Below, one piece after another: positions 25,388-33,951 of a stretch of 64,000 nt of DNA. Both the position numbers and the translations under genes were made by a program. The first letter of the stretch is position 1. Each line of letters begins with the position of its first letter. The notes under the pieces were generated by a model, which saw only the letters and a program-made list of their open reading frames with translations, did no database searches and was not told the origin of the DNA. Origin of the DNA: Micromonospora matsumotoense (lineage in GTDB: Bacteria; Actinomycetota; Actinomycetes; Mycobacteriales; Micromonosporaceae); the NCBI RefSeq assembly GCF_900091525.1, contig NZ_FMCU01000004.1, positions 434,001 to 498,000 on the forward strand. The letters run 5' to 3'.

Positions 25388-26963
25388 GCACGACAACGAC
25401 GACCGTCGCGCGGCGGAGCACGACCACGCCGACCGCCGCGCGACGGAGCCCGGCCACCACGGCGGGCACGACCGGGCCGGTCGCGGGTCGGCGGACCGCG
25501 GCCGGCCCGGGGCCGGCGGGCTCGCCGCCGGTGGTGAGCGGTGGCCGCAGCCCGTGCTGCGGTTGCTCACCACCGGCGGCGACCGGCCGGTCTTCGAGGA
25601 CGGTGACCGGGTCGTCGGCGCGGCCGAACTGGCGGAGCTGGTGCGGCGGGTCGCCGCCGGGCTGCGGGCCGCCGGCATCGGGCCGGGCAGCGGGGTGGCG
25701 TTGCGGATCGGGGTCACCCCGGAGGCGCTCGCCGGCGTCCTCGCGGCGTTCACCGTCGGTGCCCGGGTCTCCGGTATCCGGCCCGAGCTGACCCCGGCGC
25801 AACTCGACCGGCTGCTCGCCAGCGACGACGCGCTGCTCGTCGACGACACCCGGCTGGCCGCGCTGGCGCGGACCGCCGACGACGGCGTCCCGCTGGTCGC
25901 CGCCGGCCGGCCCGGTGACATCGCCCGGATCACCTGGACCAGCGGCAGCACCGGCAACCCCAAGGGCTGCGCCCAGACGTACGCGGCGATGGGCGCGGCC
26001 TGGGCACCGTACCCCGACCGGTGGCCGGCGGCGATCGCCGACCTCGCGCCCCGGCTGGGCCGCTACCTGGTCTTCGGCTCGCTGAGCAGCCAGGTGATGC
26101 TGGAGTACGGCATCCTCACCCTCGCCGCGGGCGGCACCCTGGTCGCCGCCCGCCCGCCGGGCTTCCCCGGCATGATCGCCCGACACCGGGCCACCGCGAG
26201 TGTGATCACCGTCGGCAAGCTGCACCAGCTCGTCCGCGACCAGCGCACCGACCCGGTCGACCTGAGCAGCCTGCGGGCGCTGCTGGTGTCCGGTTCCCCG
26301 CTCACCGCGTCCCGGCTCGCCGAGGCGCTCGACGTGCTCGGGCCGGTGGTCTTCCACGGCTACGGGCAGACCGAGACCGGCATGATCTCGATGGTCACCC
26401 CGGCCGAACTGCTGGCCGACCCGGGCCGGCTCGCCTCGGTCGGGCGCGCGCCCGAGGTGGTCGACCTGTCCATCCGGGACACCGCCGGCCGGCCGGCCAC
26501 CGAGGGTGAACTCTTCGTCCGGACCCCGGCGCAGGCCACCGCCTACTGGGCGGACCCGGCCGAGACCGCCGAGGTGTTCGCCGACGGGTGGGTCCGCACC
26601 CGCGACCTGGCCCGGCGGGACGCCGACGGCTACCTGCACCTGTCCGGCCGGGTCCGGGACGTCATCATCGTCAACGCCAACCTGGTGTACGCCGGCCCGA
26701 TCGAACGGGTGCTCGCCACCGACCCCTCGGTCGCCGAGGCGTACGTCGTCAGCCGCCCCGACGACGCCACCGGCGAGGCGGTGCACGCGTACGTGGTGCC
26801 GGCCGCCAGGCAGTCGCCGGATGCCGGACGGCTCCGCGCCCGGGTCGCAGCGGCCCTGGGTGCGGCCGCCGCCCCGAAGACCGTCGAGGTGATCGCCCGG
26901 GTCCCGGTCGGACCGAGCGGCAAGCCGGACAAGCCCGCCCTGGGCATGGCCACCGGCGGCTGA
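25377..26963 (+). CDS. AMP-forming acyl-CoA synthetase / adenylating ligase
   Basis: A 528-residue ANL-superfamily enzyme: it activates a carboxylate (or in diazotases, nitrite) with ATP. The P-loop ITWTSGSTGNPKGCAQ (about residue 185), YGQTETGMIS (about 328), the DGWVRTRDLARRDADGYLHL hinge and the C-terminal lysine in PSGKPDKPAL are intact. The first ~50 residues are an unusual His/Asp/Arg-rich low-complexity tail (HDNDDRRAAEHDHADRRAT), possibly metal-binding or not translated; a later start is possible. Coupled to the FAD enzyme by an 11-bp overlap. Candidate substrates are a cinnamate-type acid from the neighbouring lyase or a diazotase reaction. Confidence 0.87.
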   Translation: MPAEHDNDDRRAAEHDHADRRATEPGHHGGHDRAGRGSADRGRPGAGGLAAGGERWPQPVLRLLTTGGDRPVFEDGDRVVGAAELAELVRRVAAGLRAAGIGPGSGVALRIGVTPEALAGVLAAFTVGARVSGIRPELTPAQLDRLLASDDALLVDDTRLAALARTADDGVPLVAAGRPGDIARITWTSGSTGNPKGCAQTYAAMGAAWAPYPDRWPAAIADLAPRLGRYLVFGSLSSQVMLEYGILTLAAGGTLVAARPPGFPGMIARHRATASVITVGKLHQLVRDQRTDPVDLSSLRALLVSGSPLTASRLAEALDVLGPVVFHGYGQTETGMISMVTPAELLADPGRLASVGRAPEVVDLSIRDTAGRPATEGELFVRTPAQATAYWADPAETAEVFADGWVRTRDLARRDADGYLHLSGRVRDVIIVNANLVYAGPIERVLATDPSVAEAYVVSRPDDATGEAVHAYVVPAARQSPDAGRLRARVAAALGAAAAPKTVEVIARVPVGPSGKPDKPALGMATGG

Positions 26964-26981
26964 GCCGCCCAGGCCCGCCGG

Positions 26982-27653
26982 CTACCGTTTCTGCGCGACG
27001 AGCAGGTACTCGTGGGCCCGGTTGTTGACCAGCGGGTCCCCCTCGCTGACCGGACGCGGGTACAGGTGGATGCGTTCGTCGCCGAGGGTGAGGTGACCGC
27101 CGAGCACCCGGCCGACATCCCACGCCAACGGCACGAACCGGTCGGCGACCCGCCGGTTCTGCACCGCGACGACCGCGTAGGCGCCCCGCTTCAGCACCCG
27201 GGCCAGCGCGTGGAAGGCGTGGTCCAGGGCGGTCAGGTAGGCGGAGTAGTCCCGGACCGCATAGAGCTGACCGTCGACCGGGGAGTCGGCGTCGAGCGCG
27301 GTGCCGAAGTAGGGCAGGTCGGTGACAAGGAAGTCGACGCTGCGGTCGGGCACCGGGGGCCGTCGGGCGTCACCACAGATCATGACCTGGTCGGGGTACG
27401 CCTCCAGGCGGCGCGACGCCTGCTTGGCCCGGTCCGGCGAGATCTCCAACCCGATGCCCCGCCGGCCGGTGACCGAGGCCGCCACCAGGCTGGTCCCCCA
27501 CCCGGCGAACGGGTCGAACACCAGGTCCCCCGGGCGGGTGAACTCGGTGATCAGGGGCGCGATCTGACTCACCCAGCCACACTGCCCGGCGGCTGCCGGT
27601 GGCGCGTGCCGCGGATCGTCGCCGGTGAGCACCACCCAGCTGGCAACTCCCAT
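26982..27653 (-). CDS. SAM-dependent methyltransferase with N4/N6 DNA-methylase motifs
   Basis: A 223-residue methyltransferase. Motif I is FDPFAGWGTSLVAA and motif IV is TDLPYFGTALD (D-L-P-Y in place of the usual N/D-P-P-Y), as in the N4-cytosine/N6-adenine DNA methylase and TRM11-like group. No target-recognition domain or restriction partner is present. It is the last gene of the long biosynthetic operon and overlaps the MFS gene by 4 bp. It may therefore methylate an exocyclic or N-N nitrogen of the product, or modify nucleic acid for self-protection; neither is shown. Confidence 0.7.
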   Translation of the reverse strand: MGVASWVVLTGDDPRHAPPAAAGQCGWVSQIAPLITEFTRPGDLVFDPFAGWGTSLVAASVTGRRGIGLEISPDRAKQASRRLEAYPDQVMICGDARRPPVPDRSVDFLVTDLPYFGTALDADSPVDGQLYAVRDYSAYLTALDHAFHALARVLKRGAYAVVAVQNRRVADRFVPLAWDVGRVLGGHLTLGDERIHLYPRPVSEGDPLVNNRAHEYLLVAQKR

Positions 27654-29047
27654 CAGTTCTTCTCCCTGACTCGTACGAGGTGGATGGCGGCGGGGCCGCC
27701 GTCGGGGTCGGTGGCGGCCGGGCCGCCGTCGGGGTCGGTGCTGGCGGGGCCGGCGTCGGGGTCGGTGCTGGCGGGGCCGGCGTCGGGACCGGTGACTGTG
27801 AAGGCCGGCGGGGTCGTTCCCGACGTGTCCGGTGCCGGCTGCGGTCGCAGCGCCTCCGGCGGCAGGTGGGGTTCGAGGCGCAGCACGCCGACGGCGGCGA
27901 CCACCACACCCACCGCCAGCACCAGCCACATTCCGGTCGGCGACAGGGACAGCAGCGCGGTCAGCACCGCCGGGGCCAACGCGCCCGGCACCGCCCAGGA
28001 CAGCTGGTAGACGGCCAGGTGCCGGCCCCGCGTCTGCGCGGGGGCGGCGTTGACCACCAGCGCGGACGCGGTCGCCCCGTGCAGGAGTTCCCCGACGGTG
28101 AACAGCCCGGTCGCGGCGAAGACGCCGGCCAGCAGGACCGCCCCGCCGGACGTCGCCCCCAGCACCGCGAACGACACGAACGACAGCCCGAAGATGCCGG
28201 CCCCGGCCGCCACGGCCCGGGACCGGCGGAACCGGGTCAACGCCCGGGTGACGGGGATCTGCGCCACCGCGATGCCGATGGTGTTCACGGCATAGAGGGC
28301 CCCCACGAGCGCGGGCGGCTGACCCAGGTGCAGGGTCACATAGACGGGCAGGCTCACCGACAACACCATGTAGCCGAACGCGGTGGGCACGTTGAGCAGC
28401 GTCAGGGCGAGGAACGGCCGGTTGCGCGCCACCAGCCGGTAGCCCCGCTGCGCCGCCGTGGCCGGGGCGGTGGCATCGCGCCGGTGGGCCTGGACCGGGA
28501 TCGCGCGGATCAGCCCGGCCGCGACGGTGAAGGCGACCGCCCCGGTCAGCACGATCACGGTGAACGCCAGGTCGGCCCGGACGGTGAGGGCGGCCCCGGC
28601 GAGCAGGCCACCCGCGCCGAGCCCGGCGTTACGCAGGCTCCGTTGGGCGGCGATCAGTTTGTCCCGGGCGCTGCCGCTGGCGATCTCGGCGACCAGCGAG
28701 TGCACCGACGGGGAGAAGGACACGTCACCGAACGCCACCACCAGCACGGCCAGGAACAGCGGCCCCGCCGAGTCGACCAGGGGGTAGCAGGCGAAGGCGG
28801 CGGCCCGGACCAGGTAGCCGCCCACCACCACGGCCCGCGCGCCGAACCGGTCGACGAGCACTCCGGTGAGGGGGTTCGCGATCAGGCCGAGCACCGCCGC
28901 CGCGCTCACGATCGCGCCGACCCGCCCCACGGACAGGCCGGTGCTGTGCTGGAAGTAGATGAGCGACAGCGGCAGGTACATGCCGCTGCCGGTGGCGTCG
29001 ATCACCATCGCGGCCATGTACCGGGCCTGGACTCCCCGGGTCGTCAC
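27653..29047 (-). CDS. MFS efflux transporter with repetitive C-terminal tail
   Basis: A 464-residue, ~12-helix major facilitator of the drug-exporter type, from GSGMYLPLSLIYFQHSTGLS with LIANPLTGVLVDRFGARAVV (the conserved loop 2-3 region) to about residue 410. It is followed by a hydrophilic tail containing four 9-residue repeats of the TDPDAGPAS type. GTG start overlaps the ATP-grasp stop as GTGA; its own stop overlaps the methyltransferase start. Position in the operon indicates export of the product. Confidence 0.88.
   Translation of the reverse strand: MTTRGVQARYMAAMVIDATGSGMYLPLSLIYFQHSTGLSVGRVGAIVSAAAVLGLIANPLTGVLVDRFGARAVVVGGYLVRAAAFACYPLVDSAGPLFLAVLVVAFGDVSFSPSVHSLVAEIASGSARDKLIAAQRSLRNAGLGAGGLLAGAALTVRADLAFTVIVLTGAVAFTVAAGLIRAIPVQAHRRDATAPATAAQRGYRLVARNRPFLALTLLNVPTAFGYMVLSVSLPVYVTLHLGQPPALVGALYAVNTIGIAVAQIPVTRALTRFRRSRAVAAGAGIFGLSFVSFAVLGATSGGAVLLAGVFAATGLFTVGELLHGATASALVVNAAPAQTRGRHLAVYQLSWAVPGALAPAVLTALLSLSPTGMWLVLAVGVVVAAVGVLRLEPHLPPEALRPQPAPDTSGTTPPAFTVTGPDAGPASTDPDAGPASTDPDGGPAATDPDGGPAAIHLVRVREKN
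27690..27797. repeat. Four 27-bp tandem repeats in the MFS C-terminus
   Basis: Units beginning GCGGGGCC(G/C)GCGTCGG at 27690, 27717, 27744 and 27771 differ by a few bases. They encode the acidic/Pro-rich 9-residue repeats in the cytoplasmic tail of the transporter, in frame, so copy number can vary without breaking the gene. Confidence 0.85.
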
Positions 29048-30306
29048 GACGCCTCCGCGATCTGGATCTGCCCGGCGACCCGGTCGCCGAGCCGACGCAG
29101 CCGCGCCTCACACTCGCCCCGGGTCGGGGCGGCGGCGACGGCGGCGGTGAGGAAGTCGGCCGACCCGGCGGCCGGTGGGATCACCTGCCCGGGTCGGGCC
29201 CAGCACCAGAACCGGCGGACCCAGGGCTCGGTCGGCGGGGTGGGCACCGCGCGGACGAGCCCGGGGCGCTTCATCATCAGCAGCTGACCGGACATGCTGC
29301 GGGGGTGCGGGCGGACGTCGCCGGGGAGCCGGTCGACGGCCGGGACGGGCAACCCGAGCTGGGTACGCAGCTCCGCCTCCGCCAGGTTGACGTCGAACAT
29401 CACCTCGAACACCTCACGGATCTTCGCCCCGCCGCTGCGACAGGCGATCTCGCAGAGCACCAACCGGTCGTCGGGGGTGTGGAACACCTCGGCGTGGAAG
29501 GCGTGGTCGGTGAGCTGGCCGGGGCGGCGGGTGAGGGCGGCCAGCACCCGGTCGACGAGGTCGAGCAGCCGCCCGGTGAGCGGGTCGTCCGGGTCGAGGG
29601 TCACATCGATGCGCGGGCCGGGATCGCTGCCGAAGGAGGCGAGGTCGTACTGATACTGCGAGGGCCAGGCCAGCGCCGTCCGACCGGCCCGGACGAACCC
29701 GTCGACGTGGCACATCCGGCCGGGCACGAACTGCTCGACGATGAGGTCGTCGCGGCTGCCGCCACCGTACAGCTCGTCCAGGTGGGACCGGAGGGCGTCG
29801 GGTGACCGGGCGATGCGCAGGCCGATGGAGTTGTAGCCGGCCCGGTGCTTGAGCACGACCGGGTAACCGTGGTCGGCCGCGAAGGCCCACACCTGCGCCG
29901 CCGTGGCCGCCGGGGCGTGCGGGGCCACCTCGATGCCGGCGGCCACCGCCCGCTGCTTCATCAGCAGTTTGTCGCGGAACGGCCGGATGTCGGCGGGTCG
30001 GGGACCGGGCAGCCCCCAGCGCACCCGCAGCTCGGCGGCGAGTTCCAGGTCCGCCTCGTGCAGGGCGACGACGTGCCGGGGCCGGTAGCTCGCGGCGAGC
30101 GCGGTGGCCCGGTCCGCCACGTCCCGGTCGTAGTGGTCGAGCACCTCCAGGTGGGCCAGGCCCAGGGTGTCACGCGGCACCTGCTCACCGAAGGACTCGA
30201 TCTTGTCGCGGGCGGCGAGCACCACCACCGGCTGGTCGTGGTCGGCGAGCCAGTCCCGGTAGGGGAACGGCTCCAACGGATTGCGGTGCAGGATGAGCAC
30301 GCTCAT
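29044..30306 (-). CDS. ATP-grasp ligase 1 (carboxylate-amine ligase family)
   Basis: A 420-residue ATP-grasp enzyme, which forms an acyl phosphate and then an amide bond. The ATP-binding lysine is in YPVVLKHRAGYNSIG (about residue 150), the hinge in DDLIVEQFVPGRMCHVDGFV, and the metal-binding end in LVLCEIACRSGGAKI. The N-terminal ~95 residues are the small pre-ATP-grasp domain (SVLILHRNPLEPF). Start 1 bp after the upstream ligase stop. A second ATP-grasp protein lies directly upstream, as in clusters that build pseudo-dipeptides. Substrates unknown. Confidence 0.86.
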   Translation of the reverse strand: MSVLILHRNPLEPFPYRDWLADHDQPVVVLAARDKIESFGEQVPRDTLGLAHLEVLDHYDRDVADRATALAASYRPRHVVALHEADLELAAELRVRWGLPGPRPADIRPFRDKLLMKQRAVAAGIEVAPHAPAATAAQVWAFAADHGYPVVLKHRAGYNSIGLRIARSPDALRSHLDELYGGGSRDDLIVEQFVPGRMCHVDGFVRAGRTALAWPSQYQYDLASFGSDPGPRIDVTLDPDDPLTGRLLDLVDRVLAALTRRPGQLTDHAFHAEVFHTPDDRLVLCEIACRSGGAKIREVFEVMFDVNLAEAELRTQLGLPVPAVDRLPGDVRPHPRSMSGQLLMMKRPGLVRAVPTPPTEPWVRRFWCWARPGQVIPPAAGSADFLTAAVAAAPTRGECEARLRRLGDRVAGQIQIAEAS

Positions 30307-30307
30307 G

Positions 30308-31597
30308 TCAGCCCACCACCCCGGACACCTCGGCGATCTCGGCGGCCCGGGCGAGCCGCACCTCACCCCGGTCGTCGGCGATCCGGATCCGGATGAACTC
30401 GTCGATGACCTGGGCGCCCCGGACGGCGGCGGCGGTGGCGGTGGGCCCGGTGACGGCGACCAGTCCGAGCCGGTCCCAGTTGTCCCGCAGGGGGCGCACC
30501 TCGTCGCCGGGGCGGGCGCTGATCCGCACCGCCAGGACGTCCGGCTGGCGCAGCGCCTCCTCGACCCCGTCGACGGACAGCACCCGACCGGGCGTCCCGA
30601 CGACGGCCCGTACGCAGCCGCCGCCCCGGGGCGCGGGGCTGTCCGGCAGCGGGTCGACCAGGCCGAACGGCCAGCCGACGGCAAGCCGGTCCAGGTCGAT
30701 GCCGTACACCGCGCGCACCAGTTCGGGGATCGCGTCCCCGCCGTAACGGTGGTGACTCTCGATGATGCGGGCCCGGGTGCCGCTGAGGCGGACCTCGGTG
30801 TGGCAGGGGCCGTCGGTGAACTCCAGGTGGTCCAGGAGGGTGCCGACGCACTCGCCGACCCGGTCCCAGGCGTCCTCGGTCAGTCGGGCCGGCACGGCGT
30901 GGCCGAGTTCGGCGAAGTGGCCCGGGTCGGTCATCTTCTCGGTGATGGTGACGACCACGTGCCGACCGGCGAAGCTGAACGTCTCGACGCTGAACTCCCG
31001 GCCGTGGACGTACTCCTCCATCAGGAAGTCGTCGAGCACCAGCAGGGTCGACACCCGGTCGGTGCGGGTCCCCCGCAACCGGCACACCTGCTCCCACACG
31101 TGTTCGTGCCCCGACGGGTCGTCGACCCGGAACACCCCGATGCTGGCGGTGGCGGCGGTCGGCTTCACCACGAACGGGTATCCGTGCCGGGCGCCGAAGG
31201 CCCGCAGGTCGTCGAAGTCGTGCAGCGGCGTCGCCGCGACCGCGTCGGCGTCCCGGCGTACCAGGTGGCGGCGCATGGCCAGCTTGTCGCGGAACCGGCG
31301 GGACACCGGGTACGTGGTGCCGCCGAGGCCGAGCAGGTCACGGGAGCGGGCCGCGATGTCCAGGCCCGGCTCGGTCAGCGACACCACCTGGTCGATGCGC
31401 CACTGCTGGTGCAGCCGGGTCACCACCGGTGCCGTCAGTGTCCAGTCGGTGTAGTCCAACACCTCCACGACGTCGGCCAACTCCCGCTGACGATTTGTGA
31501 TCTTGGTGGGGTGCTGGAGCAGGAGCACCCGCAGACCGAGTTCCTTCGCCGCGACGAGAGTGTCGTCGACGCCACCGACGAGAAGCAGTGTCCTCAC
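30308..31597 (-). CDS. ATP-grasp ligase 2 (carboxylate-amine ligase family)
   Basis: A 429-residue ATP-grasp protein distinct from its neighbour. Its ATP-binding lysine is in YPFVVKPTAATASIGVFRV, its hinge in LLVLDDFLMEEYVHGREFSV and its metal-binding region in ARIIESHHRYGGDAIPELV. GTG start follows GAGAGGAA. Together with ligase 1 it could join two amino-acid- or arylacid-derived units. It resembles the L-amino-acid ligase/BacD-type group in layout, but the acceptor is not predictable from sequence here. Confidence 0.86.
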   Translation of the reverse strand: MRTLLLVGGVDDTLVAAKELGLRVLLLQHPTKITNRQRELADVVEVLDYTDWTLTAPVVTRLHQQWRIDQVVSLTEPGLDIAARSRDLLGLGGTTYPVSRRFRDKLAMRRHLVRRDADAVAATPLHDFDDLRAFGARHGYPFVVKPTAATASIGVFRVDDPSGHEHVWEQVCRLRGTRTDRVSTLLVLDDFLMEEYVHGREFSVETFSFAGRHVVVTITEKMTDPGHFAELGHAVPARLTEDAWDRVGECVGTLLDHLEFTDGPCHTEVRLSGTRARIIESHHRYGGDAIPELVRAVYGIDLDRLAVGWPFGLVDPLPDSPAPRGGGCVRAVVGTPGRVLSVDGVEEALRQPDVLAVRISARPGDEVRPLRDNWDRLGLVAVTGPTATAAAVRGAQVIDEFIRIRIADDRGEVRLARAAEIAEVSGVVG

Positions 31598-31625
31598 GGG
31601 GTTTCCTCTCCAATCCTCCGGCGTC

Positions 31626-32588
31626 TCACGGACGCTCCGACCACATGCTGAGGTAGCGCTCCCCGGTGTCCGGCAGGATGACCACGATCCGCTTGTCGAC
31701 GCTGTCGCGCCGACGGGCCACCCGCAGCGCGACGTGGGTCGCCGCCCCGGAGGACACCCCGGCGAGGACCCCGACGCGCCGGGCCAGCCAGCGGCTCGTC
31801 TCGGCCGCCTCGTCGTCGCTGACGGTGACGACCTCGTCGATGAGGTCGAGGTCGGTGGTGGGGGCGATGAACCCGCCGTTGAAACCGGGGATGGCGTGGG
31901 TGCCGGGCACACCCCCGGACAGCAGCGGCGAGCCCAGCGGCTCGACCGCGATCGCCCGCAGCGCCGGGTTGCGCTCCTTGAGGTATCCGGCGGTCCCGCT
32001 CAGCGTGCCGCCGGTGCCGACCCCGCAGACCAGGACGTCGACCCGGCCGCCGGTGTCGGCCCAGATCTCCGGGCCGGTCGTCTCCCGGTGGGCCCGGGGG
32101 TTGTCGTCGTTGTCGTGCTGCCGGACGAACCACGCGCCCGGGGTCATCGCGCAGATCTCCTCGGCCTTGTCCACGGCGCCCTGGTAGCGCGCCTCACGCG
32201 GGGTCAGCACCACGTCGGCGCCGAACCGCCGCAGCAGGCCGATCCGCTCCGGGGTGGCGTTGTCCGGCAACACGATGATGCAGCGGTGACCGCGCGCCGC
32301 GCACAGGGCGGCCAGCGCGATGCCGGTGTTGCCCGAGGTCGCCTCCACGACGACACCGCCGGGCCGCAGCCGTCCGTCGGCCTCCGCCGTGCGGAGCATG
32401 TAGAGCGCCGCGCGGTCCTTCACGCTGGCGGCCGGATTCGCGCATTCCAGCTTCGCCACCACGTCGACGCCGGGCGCCCGGTGCGCGACGGGCAGCCGCA
32501 GCAGCGGCGTGTTGCCGACGAGGTCGTCGATGCCGTCGGCGATGCCGGGTAACGGCTGCGGTGCGAGGGTACGGGTCGGCTGCGCCAT
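31626..32588 (-). CDS. CysK/CBS-like PLP-dependent synthase
   Basis: A 320-residue type II fold PLP enzyme. The Schiff-base lysine is in NPAASVKDRAAL (about residue 46), the phosphate-binding loop is TSGNTGIALAA, and GVGTGGTLSG and VGVLAGVSSGAA follow. It should perform beta-replacement on an activated serine, giving cysteine or a non-protein amino acid such as an N-substituted 2,3-diaminopropionate. The ATG at 32588 is 11 bases after AGGAGG; the earlier GTG overlaps that site. Being inside the biosynthetic operon next to two amide ligases points to a precursor amino acid rather than housekeeping cysteine. Confidence 0.87.
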   Translation of the reverse strand: MAQPTRTLAPQPLPGIADGIDDLVGNTPLLRLPVAHRAPGVDVVAKLECANPAASVKDRAALYMLRTAEADGRLRPGGVVVEATSGNTGIALAALCAARGHRCIIVLPDNATPERIGLLRRFGADVVLTPREARYQGAVDKAEEICAMTPGAWFVRQHDNDDNPRAHRETTGPEIWADTGGRVDVLVCGVGTGGTLSGTAGYLKERNPALRAIAVEPLGSPLLSGGVPGTHAIPGFNGGFIAPTTDLDLIDEVVTVSDDEAAETSRWLARRVGVLAGVSSGAATHVALRVARRRDSVDKRIVVILPDTGERYLSMWSERP

Positions 32589-32642
32589 GGCGGTGTCCAC
32601 CTCCTGAGGGACCGGGTCCGGTTGTCCGTCGCCGCGACGACG

Positions 32643-32867
32643 TCAGTAGTTCGGCAGCTTGCGCAGCAGGTGTCCCCGCTCGACGATCTCCGGCTGGTAG
32701 ACCTGCGCCTGCCAGCGCTGTTCCTCCACCGGTTCCAGGGCGATGGACACCACGTTCGGGCTGCACCCGAACGCCGCGGTGACCGCCTCGGTCAACTCGT
32801 CGACCAGTTGCTGCTCGGTGTCCCGGTGCAGGGCGACCGGAAAGAACTTGATGTTGATGTGCGGCAT
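32643..32867 (-). CDS. 4-oxalocrotonate tautomerase family protein (PptA/YdcE-like)
   Basis: A 74-residue protein with the catalytic N-terminal proline after Met (MPHINIKFFP) and the VSIALEPVEEQRWQAQVY segment of the E. coli PptA subfamily. These enzymes form small oligomers and use Pro1 for tautomerisation or for addition/elimination on enols. AGGAGG lies before the ATG. Its place between the nitronate monooxygenase and CysK-like genes suggests a role in the pathway, for instance on an enol or nitro-tautomer (inference). Confidence 0.85.
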   Translation of the reverse strand: MPHINIKFFPVALHRDTEQQLVDELTEAVTAAFGCSPNVVSIALEPVEEQRWQAQVYQPEIVERGHLLRKLPNY

Positions 32868-32892
32868 CGGGTCCTCCTGGGGGGTACGACTG

Positions 32893-33951
32893 TCAGTGGG
32901 ATGCGGGGCGTAGCGGGGTCGCGGCGGCCACGGCGGCGGCGAGGCGGGTGACTACCTGCCCGGCGGGCTCCGGCCGGGCGAGGTGGTGTCCCACCCCGGC
33001 CCAGAGCGCCATCTGCTCGGCGTCGCCGCGCGCCGCCGCCGCCACCCGCAGCGGCCGGGTCAGGTGGTGCACCTGCGGGTACGCGGCGGGGGCCAGCGTG
33101 TCGAAGGCGTCGATGAAGCGGTTGCGCAGGCCCCGGGCCGGTCGCCCCGAGAAGGCCCGGGTGACGACCGTGCCGGCCCGGCCGGGATCGGTCAGCGCGG
33201 CCCGGTGCACCGGGTGGGTGCCCGCCTGCGGGGTCAGCAGCAGCGCGGTGCCGACCTGCACCGCCGACGCGCCGGCCGCGACCACCGCGTCGATCTCCGC
33301 CGGCCCGGTGATGCCCCCGGCGGCGATCAGCGGCACCGCGACGGCCCGCCGGACCGCCCCGACCAGCTCGGCCGTGTCCGGCTGCGGGTCGGGGCGGACG
33401 TCGGGGGTGAAACTCGCCCGGTGCCCGCCGGCCCGGGAACTCTGCACGCAGAGCGCGTCGGCGCCCGCGGCGACGGCCAACTGCGCCTCCGCGACGTCGG
33501 TGACGGTGACCACCACCTGCGACCCGTGGGTGTGCAGCCGGTCCACGACCGCCCGGGGCGGGCAGCCGAAGGTGAAGCTGACCACCGGCACCCGGGCGGC
33601 GAGCACCACCTCGATCTTCTCGGCGAAATGGTCGGTGTCCCACTCGGGCGGGTCGGGCAGGGTCACCCCCCAGCGGGCGGCCTGCGGCAGCAGCGCCTGC
33701 CGGAACCGGTCGACGGCGGCCAGGTCCGCCGGCCGGGACTCCGGCACGAACACGTTGACGCCGAACGGGCCCGTCGTGGCCCGGCGGACCCGGTCGATGT
33801 CGCCGGCCAGGTCCGCCGGGCGCAGGTAGCCGGCGGCCAGGAAACCGAGCCCCCCGGCGTCGCTGACCGCCGCGACGAGAGCGGGTGTGCTGACGCCCCC
33901 CGCCATCGGCGCGCCGATCACCGCACGCGCCAGCGGACCCGGCCGGCTCAC
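32893..33951 (-). CDS. Nitronate monooxygenase (2-nitropropane dioxygenase family)
   Basis: A 352-residue FMN barrel enzyme. It starts MSRPGPLARAVIGAPMAGG and carries the catalytic-histidine segment QSSRAGGHRASF (about residue 180) and the FMN phosphate site LIAAGGITGPAEIDAV. Family members oxidise alkyl nitronates such as 3-nitropropionate to carbonyl compounds and nitrite. It overlaps the nitrosuccinate-lyase-like gene by 4 bp (GTGA), so it may detoxify or redirect nitro intermediates of the nitrite pathway, or recycle their nitrogen (inference). Confidence 0.88.
   Translation of the reverse strand: MSRPGPLARAVIGAPMAGGVSTPALVAAVSDAGGLGFLAAGYLRPADLAGDIDRVRRATTGPFGVNVFVPESRPADLAAVDRFRQALLPQAARWGVTLPDPPEWDTDHFAEKIEVVLAARVPVVSFTFGCPPRAVVDRLHTHGSQVVVTVTDVAEAQLAVAAGADALCVQSSRAGGHRASFTPDVRPDPQPDTAELVGAVRRAVAVPLIAAGGITGPAEIDAVVAAGASAVQVGTALLLTPQAGTHPVHRAALTDPGRAGTVVTRAFSGRPARGLRNRFIDAFDTLAPAAYPQVHHLTRPLRVAAAARGDAEQMALWAGVGHHLARPEPAGQVVTRLAAAVAAATPLRPASH

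Noticed and set aside
22262..25963. A 1233-codon minus-strand open frame.
   Set aside because: Only the last 505 codons (the ammonia-lyase) are real; the rest is antisense to the second FAD enzyme and the AMP ligase, which have clear motifs on the + strand.
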